Below are positions 43,482 to 54,329 of a DNA stretch of 64,000 bases, one piece after another. The notes beneath the pieces are model-generated. The model was not told the DNA's origin, made no database searches, and saw only the letters and a program-made list of their open reading frames with translations. Source of the stretch: Rhizobium album. GTDB lineage: Bacteria > Pseudomonadota > Alphaproteobacteria > Rhizobiales > Rhizobiaceae. Each line of letters begins with the position of its first letter. Position 1 is the first letter of the stretch. The stretch covers positions 1 through 64,000 of the forward strand of contig NZ_QFBC01000007.1 in NCBI RefSeq assembly GCF_003122325.1, written 5' to 3'. The translations under genes and the position numbers were made by a program.

Positions 43482-45383
43482 TCACCCGGCGCGACGGCGG
43501 CGACCGCCACGCGAACCCGCGCTCTGGTCCTCGAACAGCGAGGCAAGCTGCTCGGTCATCGCGCCCGCCAGTTCGTCGGCATCGACGATGGTCACGGCAC
43601 GGCGATAATACCGCGTCACGTCGTGACCGATACCGATTGCCAGCAGTTCCACCGGCGAACGCGTCTCGATCTGCTCGATGACCGCACGCAGATGCCGTTC
43701 CAGATAGTTGCCCGGATTGACCGACAGCGTCGAGTCGTCGACCGGCGCGCCGTCCGAGATCATCATCAGGATCTTGCGTTGCTCCGGACGGCCGATCAGG
43801 CGGTTGTGCGCCCACATCAGCGCCTCGCCGTCGATGTTTTCCTTGAGCAGGCCCTCGCGCATCATCAGGCCGAGATTGCGGCGGGCGCGGCGCCACGGCG
43901 CATCGGCGGACTTGTAGACGATATGGCGCAGGTCGTTGAGGCGACCGGGCGTGGCGGGCTTGCCGCCGGCCAGCCATTTTTCGCGTGACTGGCCACCCTT
44001 CCAGGCCTTGGTGGTGAAGCCCAGCAGCTCGACCTTGACGCCGCAACGCTCCAGCGTGCGCGCCAGGATGTCGGCGCAGGTGGCGGCGACGGTGATCGGC
44101 CGGCCGCGCATCGAGCCGGAATTGTCGATCAGCAGCGTCACCACCGTATCGCGGAACTTGGTGTCGCGCTCCATCTTGAAGGAGAGCGGTTGCATCGGGT
44201 CGATGATCATACGCGGCAGGCGCGCCGTATCGAGATAACCTTCTTCCAGGTCGAAATCCCAGGAGCGGTTCTGCTTCGCCATCAGGCGGCGCTGCAGGCG
44301 GTTGGCCAGCCGGCCGACGGCGCCCTGCAGGTGGGCAAGCTGCTTGTCGAGGAAGGCGCGCAGGCGATCCAGCTCCGCCTCGTCGCACAGCTCCTCGGCG
44401 GTGATCTCCTCGTCGAATTCCTCGGTATAGACGTGGTAATCGACCTTCTCGTTGAAATCGTCGAAGGGGCTGTTCGGACGGCGGGTCTCGCCGGGCGTCT
44501 CGGAATCCTCGTCGCCGTCGTCGGAGAGTTCCTCCTCGGAAATCTCGGCGCCGTCCATCTCGCCGTCTTCCATCTGCTCCTGCGAGGCTTCGCTTTCCTC
44601 GGCAGGTGCGGCATCGGAGCCGGCCTCCTCATCGACGTTTTCTTCGTTCTGCTCGTCGCTGCGCGGCTGGTCCTCGTCGGTGCTGGTGTCCTCGCTGTCC
44701 GGCTCGCTGTCCTCGTTGGCGTATTCTTCCGCCATCTCCATCGAGGTCAGCATGCTGCGCACCAGGCGGGCGAAGGCCGGCTGGTCCTCGATCGAGGCCG
44801 CCAGCTTTTCAAGATCGCCGGCCGCCTTGTCCTCGATGAAACCGCGCCAGAGATCGAGCACCTTGCCGGCGCTTGCCGGCGGCTTCTCGCCGGTCAGCCG
44901 CTCACGCACCATCATCGCCAGGGCCTCTTCGATCGGCGCATCCTGCTGCCGCTCGACAGTGCCGAAATTCGCCTTGGCGTATTTTTCGTGATGCATGGAG
45001 GCGAGGTTGCTCGCCGTGCCGCTCATGCGCAGCGCGCCGATCGATTCCACCCGCGCCTGCTCGACCGCATCGAAGATGATGCGGGCATCGCTGCCCTGCG
45101 GCGCCATCGAGGCGTGCACCTTGGCATCATGGCAGGCAATGCGCAGCGCCATGGAATCGCCGAGCCCGCGGGTGACGGCAAGCTCGTGCGCCGTCGGACG
45201 CTTCGACAGTTCCGGCAGGCGGATACGGTCGCCGGCCATGCCGGGACGCTCGTTGGCGAAGGCGACCTCGACATTGCCGTCACCGGCAATGGAGCGCACG
45301 CAGCCGGTGATGGCCCGGCGCAATGGCTCCATGTCCACCGGTCCGCCGGGTTTCGTTCTGGTATTATCGCCTCGACCTGCCAT
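43482..45383 (-). CDS. cobT: Cobaltochelatase subunit CobT
   Basis: The 633-residue protein has the CobT N-terminal domain, a long Asp/Glu/Ser-rich linker at ~220-300 ([20 protein letters not shown]), and a C-terminal von Willebrand A domain with MIDAS motif [13 protein letters not shown]. With CobS it forms the AAA+ chaperone that, with CobN, inserts cobalt into hydrogenobyrinic diamide in aerobic B12 synthesis. It follows cobS by about 20 bases on the minus strand. Confidence 0.96.
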   Translation of the reverse strand: MAGRGDNTRTKPGGPVDMEPLRRAITGCVRSIAGDGNVEVAFANERPGMAGDRIRLPELSKRPTAHELAVTRGLGDSMALRIACHDAKVHASMAPQGSDARIIFDAVEQARVESIGALRMSGTASNLASMHHEKYAKANFGTVERQQDAPIEEALAMMVRERLTGEKPPASAGKVLDLWRGFIEDKAAGDLEKLAASIEDQPAFARLVRSMLTSMEMAEEYANEDSEPDSEDTSTDEDQPRSDEQNEENVDEEAGSDAAPAEESEASQEQMEDGEMDGAEISEEELSDDGDEDSETPGETRRPNSPFDDFNEKVDYHVYTEEFDEEITAEELCDEAELDRLRAFLDKQLAHLQGAVGRLANRLQRRLMAKQNRSWDFDLEEGYLDTARLPRMIIDPMQPLSFKMERDTKFRDTVVTLLIDNSGSMRGRPITVAATCADILARTLERCGVKVELLGFTTKAWKGGQSREKWLAGGKPATPGRLNDLRHIVYKSADAPWRRARRNLGLMMREGLLKENIDGEALMWAHNRLIGRPEQRKILMMISDGAPVDDSTLSVNPGNYLERHLRAVIEQIETRSPVELLAIGIGHDVTRYYRRAVTIVDADELAGAMTEQLASLFEDQSAGSRGGRRRRAG

Positions 45384-45402
45384 GACCTGTCTTCACATAC
45401 CC

Positions 45403-46389
45403 TCAGGCGCTGAGAACGATGTTCGCAGCGCTTTCCTTGAGTTCGACGCCGAAGGCGCGCTGATAATGCTCAGCCACCAGCGCCCGCTCCAGTTCGTCGC
45501 ACTTGTTGAGGAAGGTGACGCGGAAGGCGAAGGCGACGTCGCCGAAGATCTCGGCATTTTCCGCCCAGGTGATCACCGTGCGCGGGCTCATGACGGTGGA
45601 GAGGTCGCCGTTGACGAAGGCGGCGCGGGTCAGGTCGGCAACACGCACCATCTTGGAAACGGTGTCGCGGCCGGCGCCCTCGAAGCTCTTCACCTTGGCG
45701 AGCACGATATCGACTTCCTTGTCGTGCGGCAGGTAGTTGAGCGTCGTGACGATCGACCAGCGGTCCATCTGCGCCTGGTTGATCTGCTGCGTGCCGTGAT
45801 AGAGGCCGGTCGTATCGCCGAGGCCGACGGTGTTGGCCGTCGAGAAGATGCGGAAGGCGGGATGCGGGCGGATGACGCGGCTCTGGTCGAGCAGCGTCAG
45901 GCGGCCGGAGGATTCCAGCACGCGCTGGATGACGAACATCACGTCCGGGCGGCCGGCATCGTATTCGTCGAAGACGAGCGCGACATTGTGCTGGTAGGCC
46001 CAGGGCAGGATACCGTCCTTGAATTCGGTGATCTGCAGGCCGTCCTTGACGACGATCGCATCCTTGCCGACGAGGTCGATACGGCTGACATGGCTGTCGA
46101 GGTTGACGCGCACGCAAGGCCAGTTGAGGCGGGCTGCGACCTGCTCGATATGGGTGGACTTGCCGGTTCCGTGGAAGCCGGAGACCATGACGCGGCGGTT
46201 ATGGGCAAAGCCGGCCAGGATGGCGAGCGTCGTCTCACGGTCGAAAAGATAGTCCGGATCGAGATCGGGCACATAGGCATCGCCCTTGCTGTAGGCCGGC
46301 ACGCGGATATCGGTATCAATGCCGAAGACCTCCCGCACCGAAACGGTGGTATCCGGCAGGTTCGAGTAATCGAGTTCAGTCTTGCTCAT
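45403..46389 (-). CDS. cobS: Cobaltochelatase subunit CobS (AAA+ ATPase)
   Basis: The 328-residue AAA+ ATPase has Walker [16 protein letters not shown], Walker [12 protein letters not shown], sensor [19 protein letters not shown] and arginine region [14 protein letters not shown] 46389 ([12 protein letters not shown]) is better spaced from GGAG than ATG 46392. It works with CobT and CobN. No cobalamin riboswitch is visible upstream. Confidence 0.96.
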   Translation of the reverse strand: MSKTELDYSNLPDTTVSVREVFGIDTDIRVPAYSKGDAYVPDLDPDYLFDRETTLAILAGFAHNRRVMVSGFHGTGKSTHIEQVAARLNWPCVRVNLDSHVSRIDLVGKDAIVVKDGLQITEFKDGILPWAYQHNVALVFDEYDAGRPDVMFVIQRVLESSGRLTLLDQSRVIRPHPAFRIFSTANTVGLGDTTGLYHGTQQINQAQMDRWSIVTTLNYLPHDKEVDIVLAKVKSFEGAGRDTVSKMVRVADLTRAAFVNGDLSTVMSPRTVITWAENAEIFGDVAFAFRVTFLNKCDELERALVAEHYQRAFGVELKESAANIVLSA

Positions 46390-46493
46390 CATGTCTCCAA
46401 AGCAGGCGCTGCCGCCCGGCCGCATAAATCTCATACATTTCGTAACAGTGTCACTCGGCGGGTATAGGTCGGTGACGGATCAGACGTTGTCCC

Positions 46494-47120
46494 TTAGCAG
46501 AAACCAGCCTGCTTTAACAATTGATATGCTTGGATGACGGCGCGAAAACGCTCTTCCGAGCCCCGGTCGCCGCCATTGGCATCCGGATGGTGTTTTTTGA
46601 CCAGATCCTTGTAGGCATGCTTGATTTCCGCCGCCGTCGCGGCGGGGCCGAGACCCAGCGTATCGAAGGCTTTCGATTCCAGCGTTTTCAGCTTGCGCTG
46701 CTGCGGGGCGAAACGCGACCCTTTGCCACGCGACTGCTGCACGAAACCGAAAGGGTCCTTCATCCGTGCCTGGGCGCCGGCCGCACCCGAGCGCGTATCG
46801 GCGTGCAGCGGCGCGGAACGCGCCGCCTTGTTGACACCAACGGTCCAGGTGGGTCGGTGGCCGGTGATCGCTTCCTTCTGGTAGCGGGCGATCTCGGTGT
46901 CCGACAGGCCGGAGAAATAATTGTAACCCTTGTTGTATTCCCGGACGTGGTCGAAACAGAACAGAAAGAACTGTCCCTCGGCATTGCGCCCGACGGGAGC
47001 GCGGTGAACGCCCTTTTTGTCGCACCCGTCCCACTGGCAGGTGGGACCGGACAGCTCGGTCTCCTGCTCCCGTTTCCGGCGGGTGCGGATGCGATCGAAG
47101 ATTTTTGAATCAAGTTTCAT
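46494..47120 (-). CDS. J-domain (DnaJ-like) protein
   Basis: The 208-residue protein has an N-terminal Cys/His cluster (CQWDGCDKKGVHRAP ... FCFDHVREYNKGYNYF) that probably binds zinc. A C-terminal J domain has LGLGPAATAAEIKHAYKDLVKKHHPDANGG and the HPD motif needed to stimulate Hsp70. No Gly/Phe or canonical DnaJ zinc-finger region, so it is a specialised co-chaperone. Divergent from bolA and next to cobS as in many Rhizobiales. Confidence 0.9.
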   Translation of the reverse strand: MKLDSKIFDRIRTRRKREQETELSGPTCQWDGCDKKGVHRAPVGRNAEGQFFLFCFDHVREYNKGYNYFSGLSDTEIARYQKEAITGHRPTWTVGVNKAARSAPLHADTRSGAAGAQARMKDPFGFVQQSRGKGSRFAPQQRKLKTLESKAFDTLGLGPAATAAEIKHAYKDLVKKHHPDANGGDRGSEERFRAVIQAYQLLKQAGFC

Positions 47121-47232
47121 GGGGCCTGATTATGGTACGGTGCCGAAGGCACAACAAGAATTGACAAAGCGGAATGTTGCTGGCTTGTTGGGAACCCTTT
47201 GCCAACAGGCGGACACGCCGGAAGGAGGCCCG

Positions 47233-47514
47233 ATGTCGCTTCAAGCCCGCATCGAACAGAAGCTCACGGACGCCTTCCAGCCCGAACGGCTGGCGGTGAT
47301 CAACGAAAGCCATCTGCATGCCGGCCACCATGCCGATATGACGGGCGAAGGCGAAACGCATATGCGCGTGCGCATCGTCTCGCCGAAATTCGCCGGCATG
47401 ACGCGGCTTGCGCGTCATCGTGCCATCACGGAGCTGTTGAAGCCGGAACTCGATGCGGGTCTGCATGCGCTGGCCGTCGAGCCTGCCGCACCCGGTGAAC
47501 CCACCCGCTGGTAA
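47233..47514 (+). CDS. bolA: BolA family protein
   Basis: The 93-residue protein has the BolA fold pattern: RIEQKLTDAFQPERLAVINESHLHAGH, a THMRVRIVSPKFAGMTRLARHRAITELLKPEL core and HALAVEPAAPG. BolA proteins partner monothiol glutaredoxins in iron-sulfur handling. AAGGAGG precedes ATG 47233. Confidence 0.94.
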   Translation: MSLQARIEQKLTDAFQPERLAVINESHLHAGHHADMTGEGETHMRVRIVSPKFAGMTRLARHRAITELLKPELDAGLHALAVEPAAPGEPTRW

Positions 47515-47577
47515 AGGGAACTGGACCCCATATAGGCGCCTGACGGCGAGAAGCCAATATACAAATGCCCGACGGCA

Positions 47578-48885
47578 TCACACCGGCTTGATTTCGTCCT
47601 CGACCGGGCGGATGCGCAGCTGCGTGATGCGGTTCTTCTCCCGCTTCATGACGATGAAACGCTTGCCGTGGAAGGTAAAGGCCTGCCGCTCCTCCGGGAT
47701 GGTCATCGATTCGTGGATGACCAGGCCGGCGATCGTCGTCGCCTCCTCGTCCGGCAGGTTCCAGTCGAGTGCCCGGTTGAGATCGCGGATCGGTACGCCG
47801 CCATCGACGACGATCGACCCGTCCGCTTCCGGCCGCACGCCGGAAATCTCGACATCATGCTCATCGGCGATATCGCCGACGATCTCTTCGAGGATGTCCT
47901 CCAGCGTCACGATGCCCTGCACCTCGCCATATTCGTCGACGACGACGGCGAAATGCACCTTGCGGCGCAGGAAGGCGTTCAGCTGGTCCTTGAGGCTGGT
48001 GCTGTCGGGCACGAACCAGGGTTTCTGGGCGATCCCGACGATATCGATATTGGCCGGCGCCACATCCGGCTCGGCAAGCTCGCGCAGCACATCCTTGGCA
48101 TGCACGACACCGATGATGTTGTCGGTCGATTCGCGCCAGACCGGCATGCGCGTATAGGGGCTTTCGAGAATGGCGCGCACCGCCGCCTCCGGCGGATCCT
48201 CGGCGTTGATGCCCCGCATTGCCATGCGGTGGACCATGATGTCGGAAAGCTCCAGCTCCTCCAGGTCGAGGACGCCGCCCAGCCGGTCACGGTCGGCCTT
48301 GACCACCGAGCCCTCGCGATGCAGCAGATCGACGGCGCCGCGGATCTCGTCCTGCGCCGACAGCATCGGCGCCTCGCCGGAAAGATTGACCCCGCAGGCG
48401 ATGAGCAGCCGCCGGACCAGCATGTTGAAGAAGGACGACACCGGCCCGACCACCGCCACGAACAGCCGCACGGGCCAGGCAACGGAAAGCGCAAACCGAT
48501 CCGGCGTCGAAATCGCGAAGCTGCGCGGCAGCACCTCGGCGAAGACCACGAGGATCACCGTCATCACCAGCGCCGCCACCGCCACGCCGAAACCGCCGCA
48601 CAGGCGGATGAACAGGCTGGTGGCGATCGCCGAGGCAAGAATATTGGCGAGGTTGTTGCCGATCAGCAGCGCGCCGATCAGGCGGTCACGGCGATCGATC
48701 AGCCGGCGCACCATGCCGGCGCGCTTGCCGCCATTGTTTTCCAGCGTGTGCATGCGGCTGCGCGACACCGCCGTCAGCGCGGTCTCCGAACCGGAAAAGA
48801 ACGCCGACAGAAGAACGAGGACCGCAATCGCGACGATTTCCGGCCAGTATGCCCCGAAAAATGCCAGCGTGCCCTCAACCGTCAT
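47578..48885 (-). CDS. CNNM/CorC-type (hemolysin family) membrane protein
   Basis: The 435-residue protein has an N-terminal DUF21/CNNM transmembrane domain (four helices, LVLLSAFFSGSETALTAVSRSRMHTLE) and a CBS pair (SDIMVHRMAMRGIN; HFAVVVDEYGEVQGIVTLEDILEEIVGDIADEHD). A CorC/HlyC C-terminal domain (RDLNRALDWNLPDEEATTIAGLVIH) follows. Relatives take part in magnesium or cobalt efflux; haemolysin is a historical name. Its ATG 48885 overlaps the aroB stop, so it belongs to the aroK-aroB transcript. Confidence 0.9.
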   Translation of the reverse strand: MTVEGTLAFFGAYWPEIVAIAVLVLLSAFFSGSETALTAVSRSRMHTLENNGGKRAGMVRRLIDRRDRLIGALLIGNNLANILASAIATSLFIRLCGGFGVAVAALVMTVILVVFAEVLPRSFAISTPDRFALSVAWPVRLFVAVVGPVSSFFNMLVRRLLIACGVNLSGEAPMLSAQDEIRGAVDLLHREGSVVKADRDRLGGVLDLEELELSDIMVHRMAMRGINAEDPPEAAVRAILESPYTRMPVWRESTDNIIGVVHAKDVLRELAEPDVAPANIDIVGIAQKPWFVPDSTSLKDQLNAFLRRKVHFAVVVDEYGEVQGIVTLEDILEEIVGDIADEHDVEISGVRPEADGSIVVDGGVPIRDLNRALDWNLPDEEATTIAGLVIHESMTIPEERQAFTFHGKRFIVMKREKNRITQLRIRPVEDEIKPV

Positions 48886-50015
48886 CTTGGATGTTTTTCC
48901 CTCAGGAAGCTCAGGACTTCGGAAGCCGGCACGTCGTCGGCGACGAAAGACTGGCCGATGCCGCGGGTCAGGATGAAGGTGAGCTTGCCGCTCTTGACCT
49001 TCTTGTCCTGGGCGATCGCATCCATCAGCACCTCGGCCGGCGGCAGGTCGCCGGGGATCTCGTTCATCGAAACCGGCAGGCCGACCGTCTTCAGGTGCGT
49101 TGCAACACGCATGCCGTCATCGGGGCTGGCAAGGTTCAGCCGGGCGGAAAACTGATGCGCCAGCACCATGCCGATCGACACCGCCTCGCCGTGCACCAGC
49201 CGGGCGCTGTCATAATTCGTCGCCGCTTCCAGCGCATGGCCGAAGGTATGGCCGAGATTGAGCAAGGCGCGCTGGCCGTTTTCGCGCTCGTCGGCGGCGA
49301 CCACGTCGGATTTCGCCTGGCAACTGACGGCAATCGCCTCCGTTCGCGCCGCGCCGCCGGAAAACACGTCGCGCCAGTTGGTTTCCAGCCAGGAGAAGAA
49401 GTCCGGCTTGTCGATCAGGCCGTATTTCGCCACCTCGGCGTAGCCGGCGCGGAATTCGCGTTCGCTCAGCGTGTTCAGCACGTCGGTATCGGCCAGCACC
49501 AGATCCGGCTGGTAGAAGACGCCGACGAGGTTCTTGCCGTGACGGGTGTTGATGCCGGTCTTGCCGCCGACGGAGGAATCGACCTGCGCCAGCAGCGAGG
49601 TCGGCAGTTGCACGAAGCGCAGGCCGCGGCGGACGATGCCGGCGGCAAAGCCGGTGAGATCGCCGATGACGCCGCCGCCGAGCGCGATCACCGCATCGTT
49701 GCGTTCGATGCGCGCATCGAGCAGCGCATCGCAGGCCGTCATCAGGTGCTCGAAGCTCTTGGTCTTCTCGCCTGCCGGCAAGGTGAGCGATACGGCCTGG
49801 AAACCGGCATCGGCAAGGCTGCGCATCAGGACGTCGAGATAAAGCGCGCCGACATTGGCATCGGTGATGACGGCGGCCTTGCGTCCCTTCAGCCGCGTGG
49901 CGATCTCGGCGCCGGCGCGGGCGACGAGGCCGGAACCGATGAGGATGTCGTAGGACCGGTCGCCAAGCGGCACATGCACGACACGTTCGGCGGAGGGAGA
50001 CGGATTATTGTTCAT
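48882..50015 (-). CDS. aroB: 3-dehydroquinate synthase
   Basis: The 377-residue enzyme has VALGGGVIGDLTGFAAGIVRRGLRFVQLPTSLLAQVDSSVGGKTGIN and NLGHTFGHALEA, the NAD- and metal-binding core of AroB. It cyclises DAHP to 3-dehydroquinate in the shikimate pathway. ATG 50015 lies inside the 3' end of aroK (11-base overlap). Confidence 0.96.
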   Translation of the reverse strand: MNNNPSPSAERVVHVPLGDRSYDILIGSGLVARAGAEIATRLKGRKAAVITDANVGALYLDVLMRSLADAGFQAVSLTLPAGEKTKSFEHLMTACDALLDARIERNDAVIALGGGVIGDLTGFAAGIVRRGLRFVQLPTSLLAQVDSSVGGKTGINTRHGKNLVGVFYQPDLVLADTDVLNTLSEREFRAGYAEVAKYGLIDKPDFFSWLETNWRDVFSGGAARTEAIAVSCQAKSDVVAADERENGQRALLNLGHTFGHALEAATNYDSARLVHGEAVSIGMVLAHQFSARLNLASPDDGMRVATHLKTVGLPVSMNEIPGDLPPAEVLMDAIAQDKKVKSGKLTFILTRGIGQSFVADDVPASEVLSFLREKHPR

Positions 50016-50601
50016 TCTCACGGCTTTCGTCTGCGGGGCCGGCGATCGAGACCAGGATTTCCTTGGCCATCTGTTCCTTGCGCACGTCACGGGACTGCAC
50101 GGTCACATCCGCTTCCGCATAGATCGGATAACGCGCGATCATCAAGTTTTCGAGAGTTTGTCGCGGGTTTTCCGTCTTCAGCAGCGGCCGGTTGTCGCGC
50201 TTGTTGACCCGGTCCCACAAGACGTCGAGATCCGCTTTCAGCCAGACGGAGAGACCGCCCTGCTTCAAATGATGGCGCGTCCGCTCGTTGATGAAGGCGC
50301 CGCCGCCGGTCGAGACGACACGCGGCCCATGGCGCAGCAGCCTGCGGATGACGCGGGTTTCCAGCGCCCGGAATTCTTCCTCGCCGTAAGCCGCGAAGAG
50401 TTCCGGAATGGTCATGCGCGAAACGCGTTCGATTTCGAGATCGGTATCGACGAAGGGGATGCCGAGCTGGGTGGCGACGATGCGGCCGACGGAAGATTTT
50501 CCGGCCCCCATGAGGCCGACGAGGATGAGATTGCGGCTGCCCAGCGCGGCGCGCGCCCTGTCTCTCAGCGTATCGGCGATCGGTAGGCTAATTTCGGTCA
50601 T
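50005..50601 (-). CDS. aroK: Shikimate kinase
   Basis: The 198-residue kinase has P-loop [14 protein letters not shown], substrate-binding [17 protein letters not shown] and the lid [15 protein letters not shown] 50601 ([12 protein letters not shown]) is chosen over 50625. It phosphorylates shikimate. The aroK-aroB pair with the CorC-like gene is a conserved Rhizobiales operon. Confidence 0.95.
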   Translation of the reverse strand: MTEISLPIADTLRDRARAALGSRNLILVGLMGAGKSSVGRIVATQLGIPFVDTDLEIERVSRMTIPELFAAYGEEEFRALETRVIRRLLRHGPRVVSTGGGAFINERTRHHLKQGGLSVWLKADLDVLWDRVNKRDNRPLLKTENPRQTLENLMIARYPIYAEADVTVQSRDVRKEQMAKEILVSIAGPADESRENEQ

Positions 50602-50748
50602 CGTCCGGTCAAACTCTGTTTTCACACCGTATCGACAAATGCGCCGGGAGCGTCAAGGCATGTGCCGGCAAAAGTCGCTTTTCCCGCGCCTTCTTGCACC
50701 TTCGGGGCGGCTTCGTCATAAGATGGAGCGATTCTGGCGGAGATCGCG

Positions 50749-50922
50749 ATGCCCACATTGTTCCGGTTTCTTTTCGTTTGCGGCATGATCGCCGGCGTCA
50801 TCTACGGCGTCATGTTCGCGCTCGTGCTGTTCGTCGAGCCGCGGGAGCGAGACGTGACGGTGCGCATTCCCTCCGAACGGCTGAACCCGGTGCAACAGAC
50901 CGAAAAGCAGGCCGAGCAATAA
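50749..50922 (+). CDS. Small single-pass membrane protein upstream of xerD
   Basis: This 57-residue gene runs from ATG 50749 (GGCGGAGA 5 bases upstream) to TAA 50920-50922. The protein starts [20 protein letters not shown]; the helix extends through [10 protein letters not shown] and is followed by a polar tail. Its stop overlaps the xerD start (TAATG), so it is very likely translated and coupled to xerD. Function unknown. Confidence 0.75.
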   Translation: MPTLFRFLFVCGMIAGVIYGVMFALVLFVEPRERDVTVRIPSERLNPVQQTEKQAEQ

Positions 50923-51878
50923 TGGCCCGCGACCTCAGCCGCGCACGCATCGAAGCCTTCCTGGAAATGATGAGCGCCGAGCGCGGTGCGGCCGCCAACA
51001 CGCTGTTATCCTACCAACGCGACCTCGACGATCTGCATGGTTTCCTCGCCGGCACGCAGGTGCGGCTCGACGCCGCCACGCCCGCCGACCTGCGCGCCTA
51101 CATCGCCCATCTCGCCGGCCAGGGTTTCAAGGCCACGTCGCAGGCACGCCGCCTGTCGGCGATGCGGCAGTTCTACAAGTTCCTCTATGCCGAAGGATTG
51201 CGCGGCGACGATCCGACCGGCGTGCTCGACACGCCGAAGAAAGCCCGCAGCCTGCCGAAGATCATGAGCGTCGATGAGGTCAGCCGCCTGCTGTCGCTGG
51301 CCGAAACCGAGGCGCAGATGCCGGGCGGCGACCGGCTGGCGCGACTGCGGATGCTCGCTCTTCTCGAACTGCTCTATGCCACCGGCATGCGTGTCAGCGA
51401 ACTGGTGTCGCTTCCCGCCCGCGTGCTCGACGAGGAAGGCCGGTTCCTGACCGTCCGCGGCAAGGGCAACAAGGAGCGGCTTGTGCCGCTGTCGAAATCC
51501 GCCATCGCGGCGCTGAAGGCTTATGGCGCGCAAAAAGCGGTGGAAGCCGCCGCTGCCGGACAGCCGGAGGAGAGCGCTTTTCTCTTCCCTTCCGCCGGCA
51601 AGCTCGGCCACCTGCCGCGCCAGGTCTTCGCCCGCGATCTCAAGGACCTTGCCATCCGCGCCGGCTTGACGCCGTCGAAAATATCGCCGCATGTGATGCG
51701 TCATGCCTTTGCCAGCCACCTGTTGCAGAACGGGGCGGATCTGCGCGTGGTGCAGGAACTTCTCGGACATTCCGACATTTCCACGACACAAATCTATACG
51801 CATGTACTGGATGAAAGACTGCGGCAGCTGGTTCAAACACACCACCCTCTTGCCAAACAGGCCAAAAAACGGGATTAG
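50922..51878 (+). CDS. xerD: Tyrosine recombinase XerD
   Basis: The 318-residue protein has the catalytic set: Arg in [13 protein letters not shown], Lys in [45 protein letters not shown] with nucleophile Tyr. XerCD resolve chromosome dimers at dif. Full length for the family and located beside accA, so it is the housekeeping recombinase rather than an element integrase. Start ATG 50922. Confidence 0.94.
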   Translation: MARDLSRARIEAFLEMMSAERGAAANTLLSYQRDLDDLHGFLAGTQVRLDAATPADLRAYIAHLAGQGFKATSQARRLSAMRQFYKFLYAEGLRGDDPTGVLDTPKKARSLPKIMSVDEVSRLLSLAETEAQMPGGDRLARLRMLALLELLYATGMRVSELVSLPARVLDEEGRFLTVRGKGNKERLVPLSKSAIAALKAYGAQKAVEAAAAGQPEESAFLFPSAGKLGHLPRQVFARDLKDLAIRAGLTPSKISPHVMRHAFASHLLQNGADLRVVQELLGHSDISTTQIYTHVLDERLRQLVQTHHPLAKQAKKRD

Positions 51879-51940
51879 ACCCGGGCAGCGGGGAAAAAAC
51901 CCCGGCACGCCGCCCGGACGATCAATCGGAAACGGATCAC

Positions 51941-52894
51941 ATGCACAATTATCTCGACTTCGAAAAACCTATTTCCGATCTTGAGGGCAAAATCCACGAG
52001 TTGAAGAAACTGGCGACGGAAGACGAGAGCATCGACACCTCCGACGAGATCGGACGGCTGGAAGTGCGCGTCCGCGAAGCGACGGTGGAGATCTACTCGA
52101 AGCTGAACCCGTGGCAGAAGACACAGGTCGCCCGCCACCCGCAGCGCCCGCATTTCATCGACTACGCCACCGCGCTGTTCGACGAATTCACGCCGCTCGC
52201 CGGCGACCGCAAGTTTTCCGAGGACGCGGCGATCCAGGCGGGCCTTGCCCGTTTCAACGGCCAGCCCGTCGCGGTGATCGGCCAGGAAAAGGGCAACGAC
52301 ACCAAGTCGCGCATCAAGCACAATTTCGGCAGCGCCCGGCCGGAGGGCTACCGCAAGGCGATCCGAGTCATGGAAATGGCCGACCGCTTCGGCCTGCCGA
52401 TCATCACGCTGATCGACACGGCCGGTGCCTATCCGGGCGTCGGCGCCGAAGAACGCGGCCAGGCGGAGGCCATCGCCCGCTCGACGGAAATGTGCCTGAA
52501 CGTCAAGGTGCCGATCATCTCCGTCGTCGTCGGCGAAGGCGGCTCGGGCGGCGCCATCGCCGTTGCCACCGGCAACCGCGTCTACATGCTCGAACATTCG
52601 ATCTACAGCGTGATTTCGCCGGAAGGTGCAGCCTCGATCCTCTGGCGCGATTCAACCCGCGCCCGCGAGGCAGCGACGGCGATGAAGATCACCGCAGAAG
52701 ACCTGAAGGGGCTCGGCATCATCGACGGCATCATTCCCGAGCCGATCGGCGGCGCGCACCGCGATCCCGAAACCGTGATCGCCGCCACCGGCGAGATGAT
52801 CGACATCGCGCTGGGCGAGCTTTCGTCGCGCTCCGGAGAGCAATTGCGCGACGAGCGCCGGCAGAAATTCCTCAATATCGGCCGCAACCTCTGA
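51941..52894 (+). CDS. accA: Acetyl-CoA carboxylase carboxyltransferase subunit alpha
   Basis: The 317-residue protein begins [25 protein letters not shown]. It contains the carboxyltransferase blocks [42 protein letters not shown] and [39 protein letters not shown]. With AccD it transfers carboxyl to acetyl-CoA, the first step of fatty-acid synthesis. Confidence 0.97.
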   Translation: MHNYLDFEKPISDLEGKIHELKKLATEDESIDTSDEIGRLEVRVREATVEIYSKLNPWQKTQVARHPQRPHFIDYATALFDEFTPLAGDRKFSEDAAIQAGLARFNGQPVAVIGQEKGNDTKSRIKHNFGSARPEGYRKAIRVMEMADRFGLPIITLIDTAGAYPGVGAEERGQAEAIARSTEMCLNVKVPIISVVVGEGGSGGAIAVATGNRVYMLEHSIYSVISPEGAASILWRDSTRAREAATAMKITAEDLKGLGIIDGIIPEPIGGAHRDPETVIAATGEMIDIALGELSSRSGEQLRDERRQKFLNIGRNL

Positions 52895-53036
52895 GATTCT
52901 CGCTGCGGCGCGAAACCAGCCAAATCTTGGCCACAATCATGCCTGTTAGCTGTGATGCCTTTCCGGGGGCGACGGCATAGGCAGGTAAGCTTTCGTCAAG
53001 TATAAGCACCTATGATTCTGTTTACTTTCCATTAAA

Positions 53037-53056
53037 CAGATCCGGGAACGGATCTG
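53037..53056 (+). promoter_or_regulatory. Perfect hairpin in the leader of the L,D-transpeptidase gene
   Basis: CAGATCCG-GGAA-CGGATCTG is a perfect 8-bp stem with a GGAA loop, ending 19 bases before the chosen start and without a T-run. It could be an operator or an mRNA hairpin controlling translation. Confidence 0.5.
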
Positions 53057-53075
53057 ACGGTTCGTGAGCTTTGTA

Positions 53076-54329
53076 ATGCGCATCAGAAATTACGTGCTTC
53101 TTTCCATGATGGCGGCAGCTCTGGCTGGCTGCAACGATACGCTCGACAGCGCCACGACCGACCTGTCCGGCGTCAAGGACAAGGTGCAGCATCCGCTTTC
53201 CCAGAAGATCGTTGCGGACATGCGCGCCAAGGGCATGGACAAAAATTCGCCGATCATGATGCGCATCTTCAAGGAAGAAGGCGTCCTGGAGATCTGGAAG
53301 GCGAAGACCGACAACCGCTTTGACAAGATCAAGGAATACAAGATCTGCGCCTGGTCCGGCAAACTCGGGCCGAAGGTCAAGGAAGGCGACCGGCAGGCGC
53401 CGGAAGGTTTCTACAATCTCACGCCGGCGCACCTCAATCCGAATTCGAAATATTACCTGGCGATCAACACCGGTTTTCCCAACCGGTTCGACCAGGCCAA
53501 CCGCCGCAACGGCACGAACCTGATGATCCACGGCGCCTGTTCGTCGTCGGGTTGTTATTCGATGACCGACGAGCAGGTCCTGGAAATCTACGCATTCGCC
53601 CGCGACGCCTTCAAGGGCGGCCAGACGAGTGTGCAGTTGCAGGCCTTCCCCTTCAGGATGACGGCCGAAAACATGGCCCGCCATCGCTACAGCGAACATT
53701 TCGACTTCTGGAAAATGCTGAAGGTCGGATACGACAATTTCGAAGTCACCAAGCGGCCGCCCGAGGTCAATGTCTGCGACAAGAAATACGTCTTCAACCA
53801 GCAGGCAGACGGATCGTTCAACGCCGCAGGCGCCTGCCCGCAGATGACGACGCCGGCTGCCCTGCAAGCCGCCCTTTCCAGCTACAACAAGACCTACGAA
53901 GCCGCCTACGCCAAGGCGCTGCGCAAATATGACGGCATGGTCTGGTACGATCCGACCGAGGCCGAGCGCAAGGCGCTGGTCGCCAACCTGCGCAAGGGCC
54001 GCGAACTCGCTTATGCACCGACGGGCTCGGCTCTCGAAGCCGGAAAGCTGATGAAGCTCAGCGAGTACCAGGAAAAGCTGACCCAGCAGGAAGCCAAGTC
54101 GGCATCGGCGGCGATCAGCAACCAGACCGGTGGAAGCGCCACGGCGACCACGACGCAGACCGCCGGCGACGCCACCACGCAGACGGCCAAGGCGAGCGAG
54201 AAGAAGGCGACCGAAGCGGTGGCTGAGGCCATCCCCGTCCCGACGCAGAACCCCAATGCCGTTGCGCAGGAAACCGTGCAGACTCAGGATGAGGCGAAAA
54301 GCGGAAAGCCGTTCTGGAAGTTCTGGTGA
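53076..54329 (+). CDS. YafK-like murein L,D-transpeptidase lipoprotein
   Basis: The 417-residue protein has a lipoprotein signal (LLSMMAAALAGCND, lipidated Cys in LAGC) and a YkuD-type catalytic domain with MIHGACSSSGCYSMTDEQ, in which the second Cys is the usual nucleophile. KTDNRFDKIKEYKICAWSGKLGPKVKEGD is typical of the YafK/DpaA group. The last ~90 residues are a Thr/Ala/Gln-rich low-complexity tail ending KPFWKFW. Such enzymes form or cut links of peptidoglycan to lipoproteins. ATG 53076 is used; GTG 53064 is possible. Confidence 0.87.
   Translation: MRIRNYVLLSMMAAALAGCNDTLDSATTDLSGVKDKVQHPLSQKIVADMRAKGMDKNSPIMMRIFKEEGVLEIWKAKTDNRFDKIKEYKICAWSGKLGPKVKEGDRQAPEGFYNLTPAHLNPNSKYYLAINTGFPNRFDQANRRNGTNLMIHGACSSSGCYSMTDEQVLEIYAFARDAFKGGQTSVQLQAFPFRMTAENMARHRYSEHFDFWKMLKVGYDNFEVTKRPPEVNVCDKKYVFNQQADGSFNAAGACPQMTTPAALQAALSSYNKTYEAAYAKALRKYDGMVWYDPTEAERKALVANLRKGRELAYAPTGSALEAGKLMKLSEYQEKLTQQEAKSASAAISNQTGGSATATTTQTAGDATTQTAKASEKKATEAVAEAIPVPTQNPNAVAQETVQTQDEAKSGKPFWKFW

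Noticed and set aside
46390-46493. Possible cobalamin riboswitch before cobS
   Set aside because: No B12-box-like sequence or suitable stem set is visible and the gap is only about 100 bases.
50922-51878. XerD-like tyrosine recombinase as a second mobile element
   Set aside because: Neighbours and length show the housekeeping xerD beside accA.
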